From: Aspidapion aeneum
Taxonomy: Eukaryota > Arthropoda > Insecta > Coleoptera > Brentidae
Direction of reading: 5' to 3'
Assembly (NCBI GenBank): GCA_963576565.1
Contig: OY755046.1
Coordinates: 69,717,719 to 69,781,718, forward strand
DNA: 64,000 nt
In this document: positions 11,701 to 23,700 of the stretch, one piece after another
Position numbering within the stretch: the first letter of the stretch is position 1
How the letters are laid out: each line of letters opens with the position of its first letter
Notes under the pieces: generated by a model
The model's database searches: none
Told to the model about the DNA's origin: nothing
What the model saw: the letters and a program-made list of their open reading frames with translations, nothing else
Program-made: the position numbers and the translations under genes

Positions 11701-14700
11701 CAGGTACATATATTAGGTACATAATATCGTTAGTAACTTCAAATCTATTCAAGTCTTTCAAAATTGGACATATCAAACCTAAGCTTTTAGTTTTTTAATT
11801 TTTCTTTGAGTGTCATCATCTTTGTCCGAGTTTTTATTCAAAGATTTATTAGCAGACACTAAATCATTGTGCTTTTTAATAAAATTATTTTAAAAAACTT
11901 TACATGCCTTTAAACTAATTTTTTCAAGCTTTGACAATAGTTTTTCTCCACAAAAACACTCGCTAGAGTTATCTGAACAAAAATTTTCAATATAAAGCAT
12001 TTCACAATAATTTATTAAAAAGTGATTTTGTGAATAAGTGAGATGGTTTTCACATTCAATGAACTGAATGTAGTGGTCATCAATAATTTTTTGAAAAATT
12101 ACCCAGCACAAAGTTTAATAATATTTCATTAAAGTGTAAGTTAACTACCAACTCATGTTCTTTTAAAAGCTGTATCTTACTTTTTAAATATTTTACACTA
12201 CCAGAGAGATTGTTAACAATATTTTACAAATCAGTTTTTAATATTGCGAGGGTGCGGAAGACATATTACCTTAGAATTGTAAATTGACGTGTATGCACTG
12301 GATAACTGGATAAACAAAGATGAAGCCAACATTAAAGTGTATCCACCATATCTTCGATTCTCAGGTTACCTTTTCAAGAGACCTAATTGTTCAATAAGAA
12401 ATGAAAACTGAACACATTTTTCACTCTCACTATCGAAAATGTCACTAAGGATGTCTATTACTTGATCAATCTTATCCAAGATCTTATGTTTTACCACTTC
12501 TTTCCCGTTTGCAACATATTAGGTTTCAGTTTTATAGTTGGACCGACAAGGAACAACACTAATTACACGTTCGCGGCATTGTTTATCTTATAGGTATTTT
12601 CTTTATAATTTACTCATTAGCCATTAATTATTTTAACGCAGCCCACTTCAGTCTTTTTCGTGTTCTGCGTTATTTTAATAACTTTGATAAAATTCACATA
12701 AAATTCGTGCCCGAATTAAAAAAAAAATCGAAGTAAACAAACATACCAAAACTGAAAACACACATGTTTTATAATGACAGCGGGCCGTGAGGCGTTTTTT
12801 TGTGAGCCTCCTACGGTCACGTGATATTTCCGCGCCCGGGCCGGTCTTTCTCGTGGGCTGCGGGTATAGTGGTAGTTTAATTAATTTTTAGGTTATGAAA
12901 TCCACGCTGTTCGCTGACGAAGATCGATCATCAGACGACGCCGGCAGTCAAGTGTCCATTGTAAAACAATATTTGGACCTTGGCGACGTTGCCATGTTGC
13001 CAGCTGTAGCCGAGGAGGTGGCATCAACGCCTAAAAGATCCATGTTAAGGCCGAAAATATGGAATGTTTTGTATGATGTTGATACCCCTGGATGTGAAGC
13101 TGGTGTTTTACCAAACAGGTAAGTTATTCTACGATAAACCTGCTGTATTATTTGTCTATCACATACTAAACACACAGCTTCACTTCTTACCGCTCACTTC
13201 TAGTTCCCTCTTTCTGTAATAGAAAGAGGTAAAGATACAATTTTTATTTTCATCTTTTTCCGTTAGAGTGCCTCGGTATATAGTAGTTTTTTTTTTAATA
13301 AAAACTGTTATGATGATGATTTATATGTGAGTGGGCCTTGCAGCCCTTCCACTGCGACCACTAGTGGGTCTATTGTGGCTCACCACAGTATGCCTAATCC
13401 TTACTGAACTGAAAGTGTTTTGACGTAAACGTGCAATAGTTGGACATTCGCACAGTACATGTCTAACTCTTATGTCATCCTCCATACAGAGTCTATGTTC
13501 GGTCTCTTCGGTTATTCTCATTCTGTGCATGGCTACTCTTAGTCGACAGTGACCCGTAAAAAGTTCAGTCACTATACGGATCTCCTGTCTAATAAGTCCA
13601 ATGATATTCCTGGCTCTCTTCTGACAAGGTTCCTTTAAAGTGAGCCATTTCTGGTATATTCATCCTGTTGGGGTGTTGGGTATTTTACTCAGGAGAGATT
13701 TAAAATGGACTGTATGAAAGGATTTTATTCTACTCACTGTTCTTTGCTTGGTTGTGGGTCGAGAGCGGCCGCCTTTTTCCTTGCTTCACAGTTCGGTTGG
13801 GGGGGTTTCCATTCCAGTTAAGTTAAGGAATGGGGACGAGGGAAAACACTCGCGAAAATTCTTAATTCTAATTTACTTAAAATTATTTAACTAAAAAAGT
13901 GCTTCTCTTGCTTGCACACCGTGTGATTGAATAGGGATTTAAAACCGATATGTCTCGTTGAAATACTAATTCACACTGATTTTTCATTTGATGTTTTAAA
14001 AGCTACAGGCTAATGCAAACAAATCCCAATTCTACATAGTGAGCCAAAAAATACCAACTAACAAAAAAGTAAAAATAAAATAACTAAATTCTAACATCCA
14101 CACGAAATGAATGTACTGAGGACCGAACACATCCAGTGTTGTTGGAAACTGTTCTCCATCCATCTCAATATGGTTAATTTAGCAGCATTGTATGATATCC
14201 CCAGGGCTGGTTCGGAGCCGAAAAATACGGCAGATTCCGCTTCCCTCGCTGCCTCATTTCCCTCGTGCCCAGAAAGCCCTGGTATCCATACTAATGACAC
14301 CTTATTAGCGCTACCAAGCGCATTCAGTGAATCCCTGCAGCTCCTCCCGGTTCTCGATGAGACCGTATAGGAATCAAGCGGTCTTAAGGCTGCTGCGGAG
14401 ATTTTGTATTGTCCTGTTGGTCCATTCGTGGTCAGTAATCCACCGGGCACACATTTCTGCTATACACCGAGGCACAAAGAAGTTACACCAATTTCTGCCT
14501 GTAATTCGACACCTCCGTCTCTATGTTTGCAGAAACTCGGACCCCATTGTATCTTCCAATTTTTACCTTCCTAACCTGTGGAGCATCGCATCAATGTGCG
14601 GTTTTCACAATACAGTAGAATCCATCTTTCTCAATAATTTGTCTTCTTCTTGAGAGCTTTTATTTCTAAGACATTTACAAAAAACTGTTTTCAAGTATAG

Positions 14701-17700
14701 TAGTGGGCCAGGAAAGTACCGATTCGTCATAGATCCATTTTTTATTTGTTTTTGTTTTATAGGTGTTGTACAGACATGGCAATGTTCAAAGGTAAATCAT
14801 TCAAAACCTGCTGGGCCAAAGGCTTCGAGTTCTCAGTAGTAGGAGACCCAGAGAGGGAATCTAACTCAGAACTGACCACCAAAACTATCGACAACTCTCC
14901 AGAATTCGATCCTCTCAAAGACGTTCTTACAGAATCATTGAGAATCGTATTGGACCACTCTAAACCCTCAAAAACTCACGGAATACCCACGTTTTCAATT
15001 GAAAAACGTCACGAATACCTTAAAAATCAACTGGAAGTATTCAAAAAGCTTTCAGATCAGTACAACAGTAAAGAAGCGAATTATTTGTATCACGTATGGA
15101 CGTTATGTCAATCTTTGTGGAGTATAGGAGACGATAGTGTCACAGATCGGAGACATTTGGTTACCCAATGGCTCAAAGGTAAGATCTAATAGGAAATTCT
15201 AAAAAAAAAACATTTGTTATACAGTATGGTTAAAGGGGATAAGATTCATAGATTGCTGTGTTTAATGATTGTAAGAGAGAAGCAAAAGGAAAAAAATATA
15301 TTTTGGACGGTTTCTTGGAAATATTTTTCGCTGTTTTAAAGTAGGGGAATACATCGTGACCTCGCGTCTTCACGAAGTTTTTCGTCATTCTGTCGTGTGC
15401 AGCGAAAGAGGTGAGAAGTGGGTATTTGTTTTTACGCAAATTCTAGCTCAAGTCATGTATTACATTTCGCGTTCAGGAAAAAGTACAAATGGCTTAAAGG
15501 TAAGATCTAATAGAGAATTCTGTCGCGTGAACAAGTTTAGATCTATAGTTGATCTTGTATATAAGTGGCACCGCGTCATAGCTATGGTAAACCAAATTTT
15601 GCGGCAAAATCTAAGTAAAGAAGCCTTAAAAAATGAGTGTTTCACTTTGTACATGCAGTGTGCCGCTCGGGGTTTAATGTTCGAAGGATAAAACACTAAG
15701 ACCTTTTAAAGGAGAGATCAAATAGGTACTTACCTAATAAATAAAGATCCGAAACATAAAAGAGGATCCAAAATTATATTAAAATGTGCGCAAACATTGA
15801 TTGAGTTGCAAAAAAGGTAATTTGTTTTGTGAAAAGCTTCGTCATAATTTGTTTGACATAAACAGTCAAAACAACAAATAGAAAACGTCAAAGCCCGGCT
15901 AAATCAATAATATGTTCGTAACAACCAGAGAAGAGTATATATGTTCCTTTCTAATGAAATCGTTTAGAAGAAGACATCAAAAAAAAGCAAGTAAAATAGT
16001 AAGCTAATGACTAATTAGTGCAGTGCCTCATTTTGGGAATCAATATCAATAAAAAAATTAAAGGAAGTGCGTGCCACTGTATGTACCCTTCTACTCCCTT
16101 CCCGCCCATCAAGGTTTTGATGACGCGGTGTCACTTTAATACAACATCAAGTATAGGTGTATAAATTTCCATAAGAGGAGAAAAAACAGGTAGAGTACAG
16201 TATTTATTAAATAGAGACCGCGATAAGCCCGAGTCCCGGAGAAAGCCTCGCAGCGTTGTCAAAGGTAACCTTGATAAATTACTACAGGCACACGCGGTCG
16301 CACTCGCCAAGGGGCGGACAATCTGAAACATTTTTTTAGGGCGAGAAGTATTACTTGACTTGTCACCATACAAGAAGTGGACCATTAAAAACGTAAACAT
16401 TTTATTAACAAACGTGGAATTTCGTACCCGTGAATTTAAAAATCAAACAAGTTTCGTGGCTAATCGGGCAAAAAGGAGTTTTTTTGTTTCTCTTATATTT
16501 TTCCGTGGGTAGCCTGAAAGCTTAACCTCACGGGGGTCCAAGAGATTAAGCTTTCAGGCTACCCACGGGAAAATATAAGGGAAACAAAAAACTCCTTTTT
16601 GCCCGATTAGCCACGAAACTTGTTTGATTTTTAAATTCACAGGTACGAAATTTCACGTTTGTTAGTATTATTTGGCTTAAAAATTCCGTTGATTGACGCT
16701 CACTGTCTTAAAGACGGGTAAAAATGCATTCTGTGTTGATCCGGCCTGAAAGACAAAGAGCTGTCGTAGGTCACGGACTATAGTTGTTTTCTTTTACTTG
16801 CATTCGATCTTTTCATTGAACGATATTGTATATTGTATTTTGTTTTGTTTTTTGTTTCTCTCGTATCTCGGTAGATGGCGCTTCTTGCTATAGTTCTCTC
16901 ACTAATTACATTTAATTAGAGACAAAACCGTCTGATTAACTTCGCAAGATTTGTCACATTGACCAGCAGTGTTCTGAGGAGTCCCATAAGGACGAAACGG
17001 TTAACTGTCAACACTTATTAGGTGTCCATTAGATCTTGGACCCCCGTGAGGTTAAGCTTTCAGGCTACCCACGGAAAAATATAAGGGAAACAAAAAACTC
17101 ATTTTTGCCCGATTAGCCACGAAACTTGTTTGATTTGTAAACATTTTATTTTTAAAATTTTATTAAATGTGAGTTATTTAGTTTCTAAAACACCTGGATC
17201 GGATAATAAAATAAATTGTCTGTCTCAATACACGATAACTCAAGAACACCTTAAACGGTTTTAACCCAATATGATACACACGTTTTAGGTCGGCATTAGG
17301 TTTTGGTTAAAAAAAAGGGTTAGTTAAAAGTATTATTTAACCAATTTTACCTTAAAACTATCAACTTTTCTTGTTGTATCAATTTTTTTAAAAAAATGTT
17401 CCTTTTGTATTTAAAACATTTTTGCCTGTGGCGCACGTCGCCTCCGAGCATTTAAAGTAACATTACTTCAATATTTTCTGAACATTTTCGTTTTTAGTTT
17501 AAAAGGCATTACTACTCATAATTATGATACTTGTCTTAAAAAAGTTCTAAATAAGCTCCGCGGAACTACTTTTGAGGCTTAGTACCACCCCTGTCGCCCT
17601 CCTAAGGTCTCGGCTACCCTCCCGCGTCCTATAACCACGCTGCGTTCACTGTGGTCTACCATTACCTTTGTTAGGGTTAGACTAAAAATGCATTTTAAAA

Positions 17701-20700
17701 AAACCTAAAATTAAATAATAGTTACCTTACTAATGAATTGGTAAATTGTGATGAAAAAAATTGATTTTAGTGAATGTGAAACGAATATCAATAAAAAGAA
17801 TAACACTTTAAAATTCTGTTTGTAAAAGTAAATGAATTATTTACATTTAGGAACAAGCAGAATTTTAAGGTATTATTCTGATTGTTTGTCACCCCGTTTG
17901 ATGAACGCACTTACATAAAACTGAAAACCCTTGGAAAAAATAAAAAAACTTCAAAATTCTAATTTACTCCCCTCCTCTATACATGTAAAATTATGTAAAA
18001 GTAACATTGCCCACTTCCAAAAAAGCTAGAGAGCTGAGCTTTGGCAGACTGATAGGAACTATAATAAAACTATAGGAAAAAATTAATTAATTATTAATTA
18101 ATAATTTAATTAATCCCCTATAAATGTAAAGTTATTTAAAATTAACATTGCCCACTTCCAGAAACGCTAGACAGCTGAGCTTTGGAAGACTGATAGGAAC
18201 TATGATAAAATCATGAGAAAGAATAAAAAAACCTAAAAATTTTAATAAGGGATTGCAAAAGTTTTGAACAATATTTCGCATATTTTACTACTTTAAAACT
18301 TAAATATTATCCAAATCCTTTAAAAAAAGAGTGAAATCATAACAAAAACATTTCATGTAAAAAAATGCCCAGTACGCAAAAATGGTATTCCGTAAAAAGA
18401 ATTGAGATAAAAGTAAAGCCAACTTCTCCAATACAAATTTCAAAATGAAAGGTTTTTACTAATTTCGAAATGTTTTCTAAACTTGGCTATTACGGCTGTA
18501 AATTACTATTAGGCACAGTGCTAAATTGAACATTAAAAACTTTGGCTGTAATAGCAAAGTTTTAAAAAAACATCTCCAAACTAGTAAGAACCTCTCATTT
18601 TGAAATTTGTATTGGAGAATTTGGCTTTACTTTTATCTCAATTATTTGGCTTTTTTTTACATGAAATGTTTTTGTTATAATATAACTCTTCAGTCTGACT
18701 TCGTGCTAGGTACTTGACTAATACCTTTAACATAAAAGCATAAAAAAATAATTCCTTGCAAATGCAACTATACAGGGTGTCCCAAATTGGACACTTTTAC
18801 AGGGTTTAAGGTACTTCTAGGGGAGACAGAGAAAAACTGACCACGCATTGCAAGGCTCAAATTTTAAGAGAAGACTTATAGTGAAAACCGCATTTTGAAA
18901 TATCGTCTCGTCTTTGAGCTACGGGGGCTTTTTGAAAAGTCTGCATTTTGGAGGAGGGTCTATAACTTCGTTATTATTGGAAATATTGATTTAGAGTAAA
19001 TTGAAATTTTATAGACTTTGTCACGAGGAATTCACCCGCTAAATTAAATTTTAACTGTCACTTTTAGTTTTTGAGATATGATATAAGGTTGCATTTGTTC
19101 TTATGGAAGGGCCTATATTTTAATTAATTTTCGAATTCGTCATTGAATTCTTTTCAAAATAATGTATCATATGTCATAGTTTGATTGAGCGGTTTCGGTG
19201 ATAATTAAAGTTTTTTATTTTTGTCTAGTGTACGTTGAATGACGTCATGCGCCATTGACGTGAAAGCCTTGCTACTTCAATGCTCCTATAGTTTTGTTGT
19301 CTTATACTATGCATATCAAGCTGGCCTTGCGTCTTGGCGTTTTGTCATTGTTTTCAATTGTTTAAACAATTTGACATTACGCTTTGATATAAAATTATTT
19401 TGCACAAAAGCGTTTTAATTTTATTTTGAAATATGTATAATTTTTGTTACTTTTTATAACTAGGCTTTGATGGCCGTCAGCTGAATTATAATTTTTCCAA
19501 ACCAGGCTTACTATATTTTCGACTGTGTAAAATAATAATACTGGAGTGCCTTGACCTGCCTCAGCAGGAAATCATAGCGCACTAGAAATAAGTGAAAAAG
19601 CTGAATATCTCCTAAACCACTCAATGAAACTATGACATATGATACATCATTTTGAAAAGAATTCAATGACGAATTCGAAAATTAATTAAAATATAGGCCA
19701 TTCCATAAGAAAAAATGCAACTTTATGTCATATCTCAAAAACTAAAAGTGACAGTTAAAATATAATTTAGCGGGTGAATTCCTCGTGACAAAGTCTATAA
19801 AACTGCACTTTACTCTAAATCAAAATTTCCACTAATAACGAAGTTATAGACCCCCTTCAAAAATGCAGACTTTTCAAAAAGCCCCCGTAGCTCAAAGACG
19901 AGACGATATTTTAAAATGCGGTTTTCACTGTAAATCTTCACTTGAAATTTGAGCCTCGCAATGCGTGGTCAGCTTTTCTCTGTTTCCCCTAGAAGTACCT
20001 TAAACCCCCTAAAAGTGCCCAATTTGGGACACCCTGTCCAATTTTTTTGATTTTAGAAATCACCAAAGAAGATCTAACACTACGCACAGGCCCGTTCGAG
20101 TCAACCGCCGACGTTCTAAACGCCATTTTCGCACACCTGTCAACTTTTGACACATTCAAAGCAGCCACCATCGCGATGAACAACCGCATGCCTTATCTGT
20201 CATTGTTAATAGCCCAACTCAGCATGCCCAACTTGACCAAGGCCTACATGCAAGAACAGATAGAAAATTGGTATAATAGTATGGCTTCCCAGCACATCTC
20301 TGATGAAATGACAAAGGTTTACCTCCTTTTGGCCGGGATACCTTCTAGGGATAGTGTTAATATTTTCGAAGGTATGCTTTATTTTATTTGAAAAAAGAAA
20401 TATTCTTATCCGCTCTAAAAGTTCTTTTTTTTTTATCCACTTTACAATACATTTGTTCCATCGATCGTCTTTCGGTCTGAAATTATGACCGGCAAATTTC
20501 AATTTTAATTTTGCTACCTCTCCTCTGACATCCCTTACTTTTGTTTTATTTCTTATCCATTCATTCCGTTTTCTATCTGTTAGCTTTACATATAACATTT
20601 GTCTTTCCATTGATTTTTGGGCAGTAGTTATATAGCCCAACTCAGCATGCCCAACTTGACCAAGGCCTACATGCAAGAACAAATAGAAAATTGGTGTAAT

Positions 20701-23700
20701 AGTATGGCGTCCCAACACATCTCTGATGAAATGACAAAGGTTTACCTCCTTTTGGCCGGGATACCTTCTAGGGATAGTGTTAATATTTTCGAAGGTATGC
20801 TTTATTTTATTTGAAAAAGGAAATATTCTTATATGCTCTAAAAGTTAATTTTTTTTATCCACTTTACAATACATTTGTTCCATCGATCGTCTTTCGGTCT
20901 GAAATTATGACCGACAAATTTCCATTTTAATTTTGCTACCTCTCCTCTGACATCCCTTACTTTTGTTTTATTTCTTATCCATTCATTCCGTTTTCTATCT
21001 GTTAGCTTTACATATAACATTTGTCTTTCCATTGATTTTTGGGCAGTAGTTATATAGCCCAACTCAGCATGCCCAACTTGACCAAGGCCTACATGCAAGA
21101 ACAAATAGAAAATTGGTGTAATAGTATGGCGTCCCAACACATCTCTGATGAAATGACAAAGGTTTACCTCCTTTTGGCCGGGATACCTTCTAGGGATAGT
21201 GTTAATATTTTCGAAGGTATGCTTTATTTTATTTGAAAAAGGAAATATTCTTATACCCTCTAAAAGTTAATTTTTTTTATCCACTTTACATTTGTTCCAT
21301 TGATCGTCTTTCGGTCTGAAATTATGACCGGCAAATTTCAATTTTAATTTTGCTACCTCTCCTCTGACATCCCTTACTTTTGTTTTATTTCTTATCCATT
21401 CATTCCGTTTTCTATCTGTTAGCTTTACATATAACATTTGTCTTTCCATTGATTTTTGGGCAGTAGTTATATAGCCCAACTCAGCATGCCCAACTTGACC
21501 AAGGCCTACATGCAAGAACAAATAGAAAATTGGTGTAATAGTATGGCGTCCCAACACATCTCTGATGAAATGACAAAGGTTTACCTCCTTTTGGCCGGGA
21601 TACCTTCTAGGGATAGTGTTAATATTTTCGAAGGTATGCTTTATTTTATTTGAAAAAGGAAATATTCTTATATGCTCTAAAAGTTAATTTTTTTTATCCA
21701 CTTTACAATACATTTGTTCCATCGATCGTCTTTCGGTCTGAAATTATGACCGACAAATTTCCATTTTAATTTTGCTACCTCTCCTCTGACATCCCTTACT
21801 TTTGTTTTATTTCTTATCCATTCATTCCGTTTTCTATCTGTTAGCTTTACATATAACATTTGTCTTTCCATTGATCTTTGGGCTTTTGTTACCTTATCCA
21901 TGTTTGATTTTGTAAGTCTCCAGGTCTGGGATTGGTAATACACTTTCGTTTTGAGGTTTTGAAAATATTTTTTATTTTTTGATATGTAGCTTACTTTACC
22001 AAATGCTGCCTCTTCTCTTGATTGTAGCCGTTTGGTTTTCTTGTTTTAGTTTAATAATTTGTCCCAGGTATATATTGTTTTATTTTTTTTTGGTTTATTC
22101 TAATCGTGATATTTTCATCTGTGTTTGTTATGATTTTAATTATAGTGGAGTTCATACTCAAGCCTATATTTTTAGCTGCTGTGTCCAATTTTCCAGCATT
22201 TTTATCAATTCTTATCTGTTATTTAGGCGACTTATCCGCTTACTTTGATGCCTATTTCTTGCCAATCTAAGTTTTTAAAAACATCTTCTAGGGCCTGGTT
22301 AAATAGTTTGGGAGATATTGTGTCACCCTATTTGACAACTCTTCTTATGAGGATTGGCTTGGCTCCTTCGTGGGTTTTGATTGATGTTGTTACTTCCACT
22401 ATATATTGGCTATTAAGTCTTTGTATCTGTGCTCTATTCGGCTATTAACTAAAGATGCTTTTAATCCCCAGTGCTCAATGCTATCGAAAGTTTTTTCAAT
22501 GTCTATAAACGCAATATATAATGGAACTCTCAAATATCAAATTGCAAATAATGCAAGTATCTAAAACTATAAACAACAAGTAAAATTGAAGAGAGAAAAA
22601 TTATAAAAAGTTATAAGACGACAAACATTTTTTATTTTTCAAACAAGTTTAATGGCTAATCGGGCAAAAAGGAGTTTTTTGTTTCCCTTATATTTTTCCG
22701 TGGGTAGCTTGAAAGCTTAACCTCACGGGGGTCCAAGATCTAATGGACACCTAATAAGTGTTGACAGTTAACCGTTTCGTCCTTATGGGACTCCTCAGAA
22801 CACTGCTGGTCAAGTGACAAATCTTGCGAAGTTAATCAGACGGTTTTGTCTCTAATTAAATGTAATTAGTGAGCGAACTATAGCAAGAGGCGCCATCTAC
22901 TGAGATACGAGAGAAACAAAAAACCAAAAGCAGGGAAAACACTGCTATACAATATGATCAATGAAAAGATCGAATGCAAATAAAAGAAAACAACTATAGT
23001 TTATTTTTTATTTTTTTAATTTTACTTGTTGTATATAATGGAATATTGTATTCGTTGGCTCGTTTTATTAGGATTTTCATAGGTGGTCAACTGTCTAAAA
23101 CCTTTTTGAAGCCTACTGGTTTTTTGGATTGATATCAGTCAAATTTTGTTGTTAGTTTTTAGGTCTGCTCTATCGCCTTTCTTGTGTAGAGTACTGGTTA
23201 CTGATTTTCCAGTTGTTTGGGATAATTTTTTCTTTTAGTATTTAACTGAGTAAAATATGGAGGGTATTATAACTACAGCTTTATCACCGTACATTATCAT
23301 TTCTGCCGTTACTCCATCTTTTCCAGGTGATTTGTTATTTTTTATCTCTTTTAATGCTCACTTTATTTCTGCTTTGCTAATTTCTGGTTGTAGCGCTCTG
23401 AGTTTATGTTCTATATTTTTGTTTGGAATTCCTTTATGGTTTCTCGCGATGGTTCCCTTTTTCTTTGTTATAATTCTGTATAGAATAGCTTTGTGATATT
23501 TAACCTCTTTAACGTTAGTTTATATGTCGTTCATATCTTTTATTATACTCTCTCAACTTTTATTTTTTGGCTTTCTTTTATTTTATTTTATATGCATAAT
23601 ATGTTCAAGGAATTTCAGGAAACATAGCCAAACAGTATTTTCATCGGGAAATACGATAAGAAGTTTTGTAACTAAAACAAAACCGGAAAATCCCTCAAAT

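Larger units (their letters stand above)
20209..21880 (+). repeat. Tandem array, about 420-bp unit (exon 3' part + intron LINE piece), 4 units
   Basis: ATAGCCCAACTC anchors recur at 20209, 20632, 21054 and 21471 (spacings 423, 422, 417). Each unit contains the end of the Nup96 exon, its donor, and about 240 bp of minus-strand LINE sequence. The last unit lacks the join back to the exon and continues into LINE sequence from about 21880. Units 2-4 are almost identical to each other, which points to recent unequal exchange or replication slippage. Confidence 0.93.
20400..23520 (-). pseudogene. RTE-like LINE remnant (reverse transcriptase), partly tandemly duplicated
   Basis: Minus strand, 5' to 3': NNKSPGKDGVTAEM (about 23330), IAFIDIEKTFDSIEHW (RT motif A, about 22490), GDTISPKLFNQALEDVF (about 22320), then MYYQSQTWRLTKSNMDK... 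and LTDRKRNEWIRNKTKVRDVR (21943-21677), all separated by stops and frameshifts. A family S element is inserted at 22527-23031. The 3' portion was amplified with the Nup96 exon piece. Confidence 0.85.

Noticed and set aside
13945..14090. Possible additional Nup96 exon between 13118 and 14763
   Set aside because: Exon joining 13118 to 14763 already gives a continuous frame (LPNRCCTDMAMFKGKSF) matching the family; the interval is LINE remnant.
15356..15691. 111-codon plus-strand frame after exon 14763-15178
   Set aside because: It overlaps the duplicated donor and the end of a family Q element and has no family similarity; probably chance.
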